A DNA stretch of 64,000 nucleotides from UBA10649 sp965278945 (GTDB lineage: Bacteria; Actinomycetota; Actinomycetes; S36-B12). The notes below the pieces were generated by a model. It saw only the letters and a program-made list of their open reading frames with translations, made no database searches and was not told the origin of the DNA. This document shows positions 35,931 through 43,690 of the stretch, piece by piece. The stretch covers positions 186,001-250,000 of the forward strand of contig OZ257128.1 of NCBI GenBank assembly GCA_965278945.1, given 5' to 3'. Made by a program: the position numbers and the translations under genes. Numbering within the stretch: the stretch's first letter is position 1; every line of letters starts with the position of its first letter.

Positions 35931-36488
35931 ATGCGGGAACCGCTGATTCGCTATCCGATCGTGCAGTACGCGTACGTCGTGAACGACCTTGACGAGGGCA
36001 TCAGGCACTGGGTCGAGACGCTCGGTGCCGGACCGTTCTTCGTGAGTCGACGACATCACGGACGTGAGCACACCTACCGCGGCAAGCCCGATGACGCGGT
36101 CTTCTCCTATGCATTCGGCCAGGCGGGTCCGGCGCAGATCCAGCTGATCCAGGTTGAGGACGAGCGGTCTTCCATCTACCGCGACATGTTCGCACCCGGC
36201 GAGGAGGGTTTCCACCACATCGCCTGCCTGGTTCCGGCCGCGGACATGGCCACTGAGGTTAAGCGGTTCGTCGACGCGGGTTTCGAGGTCGCATCCACGC
36301 TGCAGTCGTACGTGCCTGTCGCCTACCTTGACTGTAGAAGCGCTCTCGGCTTCTTTGTCGAGCTGCACGGTCTCAACGAGGACGTCGAGGAGCTGTTCAC
36401 TCAGATTCGCGTGGCGCACGAGGAATGGGATGGCATCACCGAACCGGCACGTGTTCGCGCGAAGACCTCGTCGGTCGGACCGCGATGA
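35931..36488 (+). CDS. VOC family (glyoxalase-fold) protein
   Basis: The 185-residue protein has 'YPIVQYAYVVNDLDEGIRHW', 'GPAQIQLIQVEDERSSIYRD', 'GEEGFHHIACLVP' and 'YLDCRSALGFFVELHG', the His/Glu layout of a glyoxalase/bleomycin-resistance fold related to aromatic or steroid catabolic isomerases. It overlaps the DUF3237 gene by 4 bases. It differs clearly from the VOC protein at 33718-34188, so the two are not a recent duplication. Confidence 0.83.
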   Translation: MREPLIRYPIVQYAYVVNDLDEGIRHWVETLGAGPFFVSRRHHGREHTYRGKPDDAVFSYAFGQAGPAQIQLIQVEDERSSIYRDMFAPGEEGFHHIACLVPAADMATEVKRFVDAGFEVASTLQSYVPVAYLDCRSALGFFVELHGLNEDVEELFTQIRVAHEEWDGITEPARVRAKTSSVGPR

Positions 36489-36898
36489 ATCAGCCCTTCG
36501 AGTTGATTCCGCTCGCAACCGTGCGGGTCACGCGAGGCGATGTGTACCGCATGGGCGAGACGCCATTTCATCGTCGAGTCATCGGCGCGATCGCGCAGGG
36601 CCGCTGGGAGGGAGAGCGTTTCAGTGGCGACATCATCGCCCCTGGTGGCGACTGGGCGATCCCGTCCTCGGACTCGTTGATGCTCCTCGATGTCCGACAG
36701 CTGGTTCGTACCGATGACGACGCGCTCGTGTACATCACGTACCAGGGTCGGTGCGATCGAACCCGCGGCACCTACACGGTTGCTCCCACGTTCGAGACTG
36801 CGGACGAGCGCTACTCGTGGCTCAATGCGATTCAGGCGATCGGACAGGGCCGCAACGACGGCGACACCATCGTGTACTCGATGTTCGAGGTGCGTTGA
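36485..36898 (+). CDS. DUF3237 family protein
   Basis: The 137-residue protein has the DUF3237 beta-barrel pattern: 'MNQPFELIPLATVRVTRGD', 'GERFSGDIIAPGGDWAIPSS', 'LDVRQLVRTDDDALVYITYQ' and 'YSWLNAIQAIGQGRNDGDTI'. The family is frequent in catabolic clusters but has no proven activity that I know of. It overlaps both neighbours (4 bases and 1 base). Confidence 0.85.
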   Translation: MNQPFELIPLATVRVTRGDVYRMGETPFHRRVIGAIAQGRWEGERFSGDIIAPGGDWAIPSSDSLMLLDVRQLVRTDDDALVYITYQGRCDRTRGTYTVAPTFETADERYSWLNAIQAIGQGRNDGDTIVYSMFEVR

Positions 36899-37647
36899 TG
36901 GGAGCGGACAAAGTTGTCATCGTCACGGGTGCTGGAGCGGGCATCGGCAGGGCAACAGCCGAGTTGTTCCTTCAGCGTGGTTACTGCGTCGTTGCAGCTG
37001 ATATCTCCCGCGAGGCCTTGTCGTGGACCGACGACACCGACTTGGCGCACGCGGTCATCACCGATGTCAGCGACGAGTCGTCGAATCTCGAGATGGTCGA
37101 TTTGGCTGTTTCGTCCTTCGGCCGGGTGGACGCCTGCGTGCTCAATGCCGGTATTGCCCGTCGCGCCGTCTGGGAGGACGACGACGCGATGGAGGTCTTC
37201 GATCGGGTGATGGCGGTCAATACACGTGGCGTGGTTCTTGGCATCAAGACGGCCGCACCGGTGATCGCGAGCAGCGGCGGAGGTTCGATCGTGGTGATCG
37301 GGTCGACGTCGGGCGTTCGGGCGGACCCCCTGAGATGGGCCTACAACGCGTCCAAGGCGGCTGCCATTAACGTTGCTCGCGCCGCCGCCTTGGACTGGGC
37401 GACCCGCGGAGTCCGCGTGAATGTGCTTGCTCCTGGGCCGACCACAACGCCGATCCTTGATCCTGAACGTGCGGCGGAGTACGCGAGGAACATCCCGCTG
37501 CAGCGGCTAGGGCGTCCAGAGGAGCAGGCCGAGGCGATCTACTTCCTGGCATCGGACGCGGCAAGCTTCATCACCGGAGCTGTGCTGATGTGCGACGGCG
37601 GCATCACGGCGAACGTGGGGATCTTCCCGCCAGCTCAGGCTCTGTGA
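36898..37647 (+). CDS. SDR family NAD(P)-dependent oxidoreductase
   Basis: The 249-residue classical SDR has the cofactor motif TGAGAGIG, 'NAGIARR', and catalytic Ser in 'IGSTSG' with YNASK. An Asp at the end of beta-2 ('VAADIS') suggests NAD(H) preference. It is coupled to the DUF3237 gene by a 1-base overlap and lies in the 12-gene operon. It probably oxidises a ring or side-chain alcohol. Confidence 0.9.
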   Translation: MGADKVVIVTGAGAGIGRATAELFLQRGYCVVAADISREALSWTDDTDLAHAVITDVSDESSNLEMVDLAVSSFGRVDACVLNAGIARRAVWEDDDAMEVFDRVMAVNTRGVVLGIKTAAPVIASSGGGSIVVIGSTSGVRADPLRWAYNASKAAAINVARAAALDWATRGVRVNVLAPGPTTTPILDPERAAEYARNIPLQRLGRPEEQAEAIYFLASDAASFITGAVLMCDGGITANVGIFPPAQAL

Positions 37648-37649
37648 CG

Positions 37650-39062
37650 ATGAACAGCGCGGATACTGACTTCGACATCATCGTGGTCGGCTCGGGCGCA
37701 GCGGGACTGACAGCCGCGTTGGGTGCCCGCCAGGCTGGCGCTGCTCGTGTTCTCGTCGCGGAGGCTGAGACCATGATCGGCGGTTCGTCTCGATTGTCGG
37801 GTGGCCTGATGATGGGTGCAGGCACCCGCTACCAGCGCGCGCTCGGGATCGAAGACAACCCCAATGCGCTTTTTCACGACTACATGACGCTGAATCAGTG
37901 GCAGGTCGAACCGGCACCGGTGAAGCGGCTGACCGAGCGTGCCGGCGAGACGGTGGAGTGGCTCGGCGATCTCGGAGTCGAGTACTACGACGATCTCGTA
38001 TTCGGCGGCGACGAAACGGTGCCGCGCGTGCATTGCCCTATCGGCCGAGGGCAGGCGGTCATCGACATCCTGCACAGGCACTGCCGTTCCGAAGGAGTGG
38101 AGTTCGCGCTGGGCCAGCGCGTGGATCGATTGCTGATGTCCGACGGAGCAGTGTGCGGCGTGGCCGTGGGCAGCGATGAGGTCCGCGCCGGCGCGGTGAT
38201 CGTGACGACCGGGGGTTTCGGGCGCGACCGCGCGAAGCTGAAGGAGTACTTTCCCTCGCTCTTCGCGACCGAGTGGTTCTTTTACATCGGCGCGGAAGGC
38301 TCGCGCGGGGATGCCATCGACTTCGCGGGAGCCATTGGCGCTCAGTTCACGGGCTTCGACCGAGGGCTGCGCCTGGTCCACAGCAACTTCGACCAGATGT
38401 ACGAGGCCTACCTGCCCGGCTGGGTCGTTCTGGTCAATCGCGAGGGCCGCAGGTTCTGCGACGAGACGGCCCCGTACGGAATCATGGACGGGCTGATGAA
38501 GGCGCAGGGCGATGTCGCGTACGCCCTGTTCGATCACCGCACCCTCGTCGACGCGACGAACCTCGGCGTGGCGCGATACAAGCAGTCCATCCCCGGCTCC
38601 ACCAAGAAGCAGAGCCCGCACTGGAATCTCGACATCATCGACTTGATGGTGGCCGAGGGAAAGGTGCACAAGGCCGACTCGATCGAGGACCTCGCCGACC
38701 GCGTGGGTCTGCCCGCCGGGCACCTGGCCGCGACGGTTGAGCGCGTCAACGAGCTCGCCGAGCTCCATGAGGACCGCGACTACCTGAAGTCGGGGAAGTT
38801 CATGGAGCCCATCGCGTCGGGACCGTTCTACGCCGCAGAGGTCCGCACGGCCACGTGCGCGTTCACGGCCTACGGCTTGCGCACCGACCAGGATGCTCAG
38901 GTTCTCGACGAGGACGGCCGAGTGATCCCGGGGCTGTATGCGGCGGGCGAGGTTGCCGGCGGCATTGTCGGGCCGCGGTACGTCGGCAGCGGCAACTCCT
39001 ACGGGAACTGCGTGACGTTCGGACGCATCGCCGGGACCCAGGCGGCGCACCATGTCGCATGA
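37650..39062 (+). CDS. FAD-dependent dehydrogenase, fumarate-reductase/KstD-like
   Basis: The 470-residue flavoprotein has GSGAAG at 14-19, 'GGSSRLSGGLMMGAGTRY', 'GGFGRDRAKLKEYFPSL' and the C-terminal FAD contact 'GLYAAGEVAGGIVGPRYVGS'. It is shorter than the two KstD-like proteins at 39538 and 43687 and not closely related to them. The family desaturates or reduces C=C bonds beside a keto or carboxyl group. GTG at 37644 is an alternative start. Confidence 0.87.
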   Translation: MNSADTDFDIIVVGSGAAGLTAALGARQAGAARVLVAEAETMIGGSSRLSGGLMMGAGTRYQRALGIEDNPNALFHDYMTLNQWQVEPAPVKRLTERAGETVEWLGDLGVEYYDDLVFGGDETVPRVHCPIGRGQAVIDILHRHCRSEGVEFALGQRVDRLLMSDGAVCGVAVGSDEVRAGAVIVTTGGFGRDRAKLKEYFPSLFATEWFFYIGAEGSRGDAIDFAGAIGAQFTGFDRGLRLVHSNFDQMYEAYLPGWVVLVNREGRRFCDETAPYGIMDGLMKAQGDVAYALFDHRTLVDATNLGVARYKQSIPGSTKKQSPHWNLDIIDLMVAEGKVHKADSIEDLADRVGLPAGHLAATVERVNELAELHEDRDYLKSGKFMEPIASGPFYAAEVRTATCAFTAYGLRTDQDAQVLDEDGRVIPGLYAAGEVAGGIVGPRYVGSGNSYGNCVTFGRIAGTQAAHHVA

Positions 39063-39549
39063 TCCCGGTTCGGCAGATGACCGCGAGGCGATCCGCGAGG
39101 TCGCGTGTCGGTACTCCCGTGGAGTCGATCGACTCGACGCGGACGTGATGCGCAGCGCCTACTGGCCCGATGCGGTGGATGACCACGGCCGATTCGTCGG
39201 TAACGGCTGGGAGTTCGTCGAGCGGGTGGTGGGAACGCACGATCGCTGGGCAGCGACGATGCACTGCAACATGAATCACAGCATCGAGTTCGATGATCCC
39301 GACCACGCCCGGGGCGAGATCTACAACATCACCTATCTGGTTCCTCGCGACGACGGCCCGTGGTCGGTATGGCTCGGCAGGTACCTCGACCGCTACGAGC
39401 GGCGCGACGGTGAATGGCGGATCAGCCACCGAGTCTGCGTGCATGAGGCGACGACGACGATCGCGCATGCGCCGATGGCCGGAGACATGACTGGCTTTCG
39501 CGCTGGCGCGGAAGATCGTCCTTCGGGAAACCGGCCGCTAGGCACCTGA
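39052..39549 (+). CDS. SnoaL-like (NTF2-fold) family protein
   Basis: The 165-residue protein has 'DREAIREVACRYSRGVDRLD', 'MRSAYWPDAVDDHGRFVGNG', 'HCNMNHSIEFDDPDHARGEI' and 'YLDRYERRDGEWRISHRVCV', a typical SnoaL_4 pattern. Members act as dehydratases, isomerases or cyclases on small cyclic ketones. It starts 11 bases inside the preceding flavoprotein gene and ends the operon, overlapping the convergent gene by 12 bases. Confidence 0.85.
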   Translation: MSHDPGSADDREAIREVACRYSRGVDRLDADVMRSAYWPDAVDDHGRFVGNGWEFVERVVGTHDRWAATMHCNMNHSIEFDDPDHARGEIYNITYLVPRDDGPWSVWLGRYLDRYERRDGEWRISHRVCVHEATTTIAHAPMAGDMTGFRAGAEDRPSGNRPLGT

Positions 39550-41169
39550 GTCGGCTGCGGCGGATTCCCCGGCCCGGCGCCCGAACACGAGGATCGGACC
39601 CAGGGTGCCCCCGGCTCCGCCATAGGCCATGGCGGTCGGTGCGGCCGCCACATTGCCAGCGGCGAACAGACCGGGGATCGGGTTCATCCGGGTGTCGAGC
39701 ACGCGGCCGGCGCTATCGGTTCTCGGTCCTCCGCTGGTCCCCAGGGCACCCGACTGGACGGGAACTGCATAGAACGGCCCTTCGTCGATTCGTCCGAGTG
39801 TCGAGGCCTTCGTGAACCGGAAGCGGCCGTCACCGCTCCATCGGTCGTAGGCGCTCTCGCCGCGACCGAAGTCCTCGTCCAGCCCGGCGTCGACGAACCG
39901 GTTCCATCTTTCGACTGTCTGCTCAAGTGCTGTCGGATCGATGCCAAGAAGGCTCGCGAGCTCGCGGAGCGTCGGCGCACGCTCGATCCACTCGCCGACA
40001 GGTTCACCCGCCGGAGTGCCGAATGACCCGAACTCGCGCGCATGGTGCGCGTCGAACACGAGCCACGCGGGCAGATTGGCGTACCCGAATGCAGATGAGT
40101 CCATCTGGTGGAAGGCGCCACCGAGGGAGTTGTAGTTGCTCGCCTCGTTGGTGAACCGTCGCCCGCGTGCGTTCACCATGATCGATCCCGGCAGGGTCCG
40201 TTCGCGATTGACGAGATTGGAGCGCTGCGTGCCGAAGGCGGTGTCGCCGGGAATCTGCACTGTAGGAACCCACCAGGCCTGACCCATGTTCGCCAGCCGA
40301 GCACCTGCTCGCATCGCCATGAGCAGTCCATCGCCGGTGTTGGTCGGCACCGAGGTCGGCGCGGTCATCGGTCCGCGGAGGAACTCCCTGACCAGTTCCG
40401 CATTCCACTCGAACCCGCCGGTGGCCAGGACCACCCCGCGGCTCGCCAGCACGGGAACCTCGACGCCATCGATAAGGATCAGCGCGCCGACGACCCGACC
40501 ATCCTCGACGATCAGGTCGCGAGCGGGTGCGTTGATAGTCGGTTCGACACCCAGCTCGAGGAGCGCTTCCAGGAGCGGTCCGACGAGGGCGTTGCCGCAG
40601 CCGCGCAGGTCGTTCTCAGCGCGATACGCGGCGGTCTCATCGTCAAGGAACCCCGTGCCACCGCCAAGGGTCGTGTCGGCGATGGTCAGGTGCGCGCTGC
40701 GCCTGCTGCGAGCGACGCGTCCGGACCATGCGCCAAGGCGCGGGTAGGCGAACAGCCCGGGATCGAGCGATCTGCCGCCGCCGGGGCGACCGCCGGGATT
40801 CTCGGGCTGGTAGTCGGGGTAGTCCGGCAGGATGCTGAAGCGAATCGAGGTGACCTCCTCTAGCCACTCGATCGTCTGCCGGCCGTTGTCGACGAATGCC
40901 GCGGCCAGCTCGGGGTCCATGCGGTCGAGGGACAGCGAGGAGAGGTAGTCGAGGGCGTCCTCGCGACTGTCCGCGATCCCTGCCGAGTCCTGGTGATGGT
41001 TGAGGGGGATCCACACGACACCGCCGGAGATCGCGGTGGATCCGCCGACGCCGTCGGCCTTCTCGTAGAGGCCTACCGACGCGCCCGTGCGGGCGGCCGC
41101 GAGGGCGGCCACAAGGCCCCCGGCGCCGGTACCGAGGACGACCACGTCGTGGCTGATACTGGACGTCAT
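39538..41169 (-). CDS. KstD-like FAD-dependent oxidoreductase
   Basis: The 543-residue protein begins 'HDVVVLGTGAGGLVAALAAA' with 'GGSTAISGGVVWIPLNHH' as in 3-ketosteroid delta-1-dehydrogenases, 'VVLATGGFEWNAELVREFLR' and the C-terminal 'PGLFAAGNVAAAPTAMAYGG'. It is a clear paralogue of the 43687-45333 product (shared 'SVPTNTGDGL', 'AWWVPT' and 'PGGGR' segments). The true substrate may be a steroid-like or other cyclic ketone. It is divergent from the enoyl-CoA hydratase gene with 54 bases between. Confidence 0.87.
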   Translation of the reverse strand: MTSSISHDVVVLGTGAGGLVAALAAARTGASVGLYEKADGVGGSTAISGGVVWIPLNHHQDSAGIADSREDALDYLSSLSLDRMDPELAAAFVDNGRQTIEWLEEVTSIRFSILPDYPDYQPENPGGRPGGGRSLDPGLFAYPRLGAWSGRVARSRRSAHLTIADTTLGGGTGFLDDETAAYRAENDLRGCGNALVGPLLEALLELGVEPTINAPARDLIVEDGRVVGALILIDGVEVPVLASRGVVLATGGFEWNAELVREFLRGPMTAPTSVPTNTGDGLLMAMRAGARLANMGQAWWVPTVQIPGDTAFGTQRSNLVNRERTLPGSIMVNARGRRFTNEASNYNSLGGAFHQMDSSAFGYANLPAWLVFDAHHAREFGSFGTPAGEPVGEWIERAPTLRELASLLGIDPTALEQTVERWNRFVDAGLDEDFGRGESAYDRWSGDGRFRFTKASTLGRIDEGPFYAVPVQSGALGTSGGPRTDSAGRVLDTRMNPIPGLFAAGNVAAAPTAMAYGGAGGTLGPILVFGRRAGESAAADSGA

Positions 41170-41223
41170 GTAAAGAATCTACCGCTATAGTTGGCTCGCC
41201 GTGTCCCGTTTCGAGGAGGCCCT

Positions 41224-41991
41224 GTGACCATCGACGGACTGATTGTTGACCACGCTTCAGGAGTGCTGCGTGTGACGTTCGACAGGCCCGAGCGACTGAA
41301 CTCGCTGTCGGCCGAGATCATCCACGCGACAGCGGACGCGATCGACGCAGCGCCCGCTGCAGGCGCTCGAGTGGTCGTGCTGAGCGGCTCTGGCCGGGCC
41401 TTCAGCTCCGGTGCTGATGTGAGCGTCGACGGCACTCCGCCTGATCTCCAGACCCTCGATGCGGGCAACCGCCTAGCCACCACGATCGCGGGTTCACCGC
41501 TCGTTGTACTCGCCGCGGTGAATGGGATCGCCGCGGGACTGGGCTGCTCGATTGCCCTGTCCGCCGACCTGACGATCGCCAAGGAATCCGCCGGATTCAT
41601 GTTGGCATTCACCAAGATCGGGCTGATGCCCGATGGCGGCGCGTCCTTGCTCGTCGCAGCCGCTGTGGGTCGCGCCCGTGCCCTGCGGATGGCCTTGCTC
41701 GCGGAGAAGGTCAGTGCGAGGGATGCAGCCAGCTGGGGCCTGATCGCGGGGGTGGTCGCGGATGACGATTTCGACGCGGAGATCGACCGGCTTGCCACGC
41801 AGATCGCGGCGGGCCCGCCGCTCGCCCTCGCAGCAACGAAGAAGGTCATCAACGAGGCCTCCCTTGACCTCCTGGGCCGGACTCTCCAGGCGGAGCGTGA
41901 TGGGCAGGAGCCCTTGCTGGCATCGGCCGACTTCGCGGAGGGCATGGCCGCGTTCCAGGCCAAGCGACCGGCGGTGTTCACCGGAGCCTGA
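41224..41991 (+). CDS. Enoyl-CoA hydratase/isomerase family protein
   Basis: The 255-residue crotonase-fold protein has 'RVTFDRPERLNSLSAEII', the oxyanion-hole segment 'SGRAFSSGADVSVDG', 'VNGIAAGLGCSIALSADL' and 'FTKIGLMPDGGASLLVAAAV'. At the usual catalytic positions it has Asp in 'MPDGGAS' and none of the two Glu of classical hydratases, which suggests an isomerase or a specialised hydratase. GTG at 41224 follows GAGGAGG. Confidence 0.87.
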   Translation: MTIDGLIVDHASGVLRVTFDRPERLNSLSAEIIHATADAIDAAPAAGARVVVLSGSGRAFSSGADVSVDGTPPDLQTLDAGNRLATTIAGSPLVVLAAVNGIAAGLGCSIALSADLTIAKESAGFMLAFTKIGLMPDGGASLLVAAAVGRARALRMALLAEKVSARDAASWGLIAGVVADDDFDAEIDRLATQIAAGPPLALAATKKVINEASLDLLGRTLQAERDGQEPLLASADFAEGMAAFQAKRPAVFTGA

Positions 41992-42011
41992 TGTTCGAAT
42001 CGTGTGGATTT

Positions 42012-42062
42012 CCAGACATATGACCAGTTCGGCACTAGCGTCGTCTTACTTGATGTCTGGTC
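42012..42062 (+). promoter_or_regulatory. Spaced dyad in the 110-base gap before the SDR genes
   Basis: CCAGACAT (42012-42019) and ATGTCTGG (42053-42060) form an 8-bp inverted repeat with 33 bases between. GACCAG (42022) and CTGGTC (42057) add a second, overlapping match. It could be a regulator site or a leader stem; AGAAGGAG precedes the ATG at 42102. Confidence 0.35.
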
Positions 42063-42101
42063 GCGTAACGCGTCAGACCCATCCCCGAGAAGGAGCATCA
42101 C

Positions 42102-42881
42102 ATGGGTAAGTTGGACGGCAGGGTCGCGGTGGTCACCGCGGGCACCCGCAGCATCGGACGAGGCATCGCCGAGGCGTTCCTCGCCGAGGGTGCCAAGGTT
42201 GTCGTCAGTGGCCGCAGCGCCGAGAAGGGCGCCGTCGCGGTCGCGGAAATGGGCGGCGAGAACGTCCACTTCATCGCGTGTGATGCGACGAAGCAGTCCG
42301 ATATCGAGGCACTGGTCGACGGGACCGTGGAGCACTTCGGCCGGATCGATATCTCCGTGTTCAATGCCGGCGGTGTCGCCAACACGTCGATGGTCGCCGA
42401 CTTCACCGATGAGGAATGGCAGTACGAGCTCAACTTCAACCTCAACCACTGCTTCTGGGGCACGCGTCGCTCGCTGAAGTACATGGTTCCGCAGCAGTAC
42501 GGCCGCATCATCAACATGTCGTCGATGTACGGCAAGATCACCACGCCCGGCGTGGCCGGATACATCACCAACAAGCACGCGATCATCGGCTTCTCGAAGG
42601 CAGCCGCGCACGAGGTAGGCGTTTCCGGAGTCACCGTCAATGCCATCTGCCCCGGCTTCGTCGCTACGGACATGTTCTACGAGACCGGTCCCGCGACCGT
42701 CGAGGCCATGGGCCTTCCCGATCTCGACGCACTCGCCGCGATCATGTACAACCCGACCGCGATCAAGCGGCCGAACACGACCGAAGAGGTTGCCGCGATG
42801 GCAGTCCTCCTCGCGTCCACGGAAGGCGCGGGCATCACCGGCGGCTCCTTCAACGTCGACGGTGGCGCAGCTCCTTACTAA
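42102..42881 (+). CDS. SDR family oxidoreductase
   Basis: The 259-residue SDR has the N-terminal 'VTAGTRSIGRGIAEAFLAEG' (TAGxxxIG cofactor motif), catalytic Ser in 'NMSSMYG' and Tyr/Lys in YITNK. 'VVVSGRSAEKG' has Arg after the second strand, suggesting NADP(H) preference. 'MFYETGP...LPDLDA' indicates a larger substrate loop. It is followed by a second SDR 26 bases later. Confidence 0.9.
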   Translation: MGKLDGRVAVVTAGTRSIGRGIAEAFLAEGAKVVVSGRSAEKGAVAVAEMGGENVHFIACDATKQSDIEALVDGTVEHFGRIDISVFNAGGVANTSMVADFTDEEWQYELNFNLNHCFWGTRRSLKYMVPQQYGRIINMSSMYGKITTPGVAGYITNKHAIIGFSKAAAHEVGVSGVTVNAICPGFVATDMFYETGPATVEAMGLPDLDALAAIMYNPTAIKRPNTTEEVAAMAVLLASTEGAGITGGSFNVDGGAAPY

Positions 42882-42907
42882 GCACGATCCTCAGAAAGGC
42901 AGGGCCT

Positions 42908-43690
42908 GTGTCCCATCTCGGAAACCTCGATCAGTGGTTCGACGGTCGCTCGACGATCGTCACCGGCGGGTCGGGAGGGATGGGTCGGGCAATCGCGCTG
43001 GCCTTCTCGGCTGCCGGCAGTCGCGTCATCGTCAGTGATGTCGCGGTTGCCGGCGGCGAGGAGACGGTCGAGTTGGTCAGGGCCGCAGGCGGCGAGGCGC
43101 AGTTCGTCCAGGCGAATGTGGCCGACGCCGGCGACGTGAAGGCGATGGTCGCAGCAGCCGTGTCGGCCTTCGGTGGCCTGGACTACGCCGTCAACGCCGC
43201 CGCGATCGAGTTCGAGGTGGACTACCTCGCGGACCTCGCCGACGAGGACTGGGATCGCATGCTCGACGTCAACCTCAAGTCCGTCTTCTTGTGCATGAAG
43301 CACGAGATCAAGGCGATGCTGGCGGGCAGCGGTGGAGCGATCGTCAATATCGCGTCGACGAATTCCTATCGACCTCAGGCGCACCAGTCGGCGTACACGG
43401 CGAGCAAGTTCGGCGTTCTCGGCCTGACGAAGTCTGCAGCAGTCGACTATGCCCCGCAGGGCGTGCGCATTAATGCCATCTGCCCAGGGTCGATCGATAC
43501 CCCGATGCTGCGTGGCGCGATGGCCAAGCGGGGGCGCGATCCGCAGGAGGTCGCCAATCGGCTGTCGCTCATCGGCAGGTTCGGCACGCCGGAGGAGATC
43601 GCGGCCGCCGCGCTGTGGCTGTGCTCTGGAGCGTCCGCCTTCACGATCGGTCACGCACTTGCCGTCGACGGCGGCTACCTGTCGCGATGA
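42908..43690 (+). CDS. SDR family oxidoreductase
   Basis: The 260-residue SDR has TGGSGGMG, 'IVSDVAVAGGE' (Asp after beta-2, NAD type), Ser in 'NIASTNSY' and YTASK. GTG at 42908 follows AAGGCAGGG. It overlaps the KstD-like gene by 4 bases, so oxidation of an alcohol and ring desaturation are probably coupled steps. Confidence 0.9.
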   Translation: MSHLGNLDQWFDGRSTIVTGGSGGMGRAIALAFSAAGSRVIVSDVAVAGGEETVELVRAAGGEAQFVQANVADAGDVKAMVAAAVSAFGGLDYAVNAAAIEFEVDYLADLADEDWDRMLDVNLKSVFLCMKHEIKAMLAGSGGAIVNIASTNSYRPQAHQSAYTASKFGVLGLTKSAAVDYAPQGVRINAICPGSIDTPMLRGAMAKRGRDPQEVANRLSLIGRFGTPEEIAAAALWLCSGASAFTIGHALAVDGGYLSR

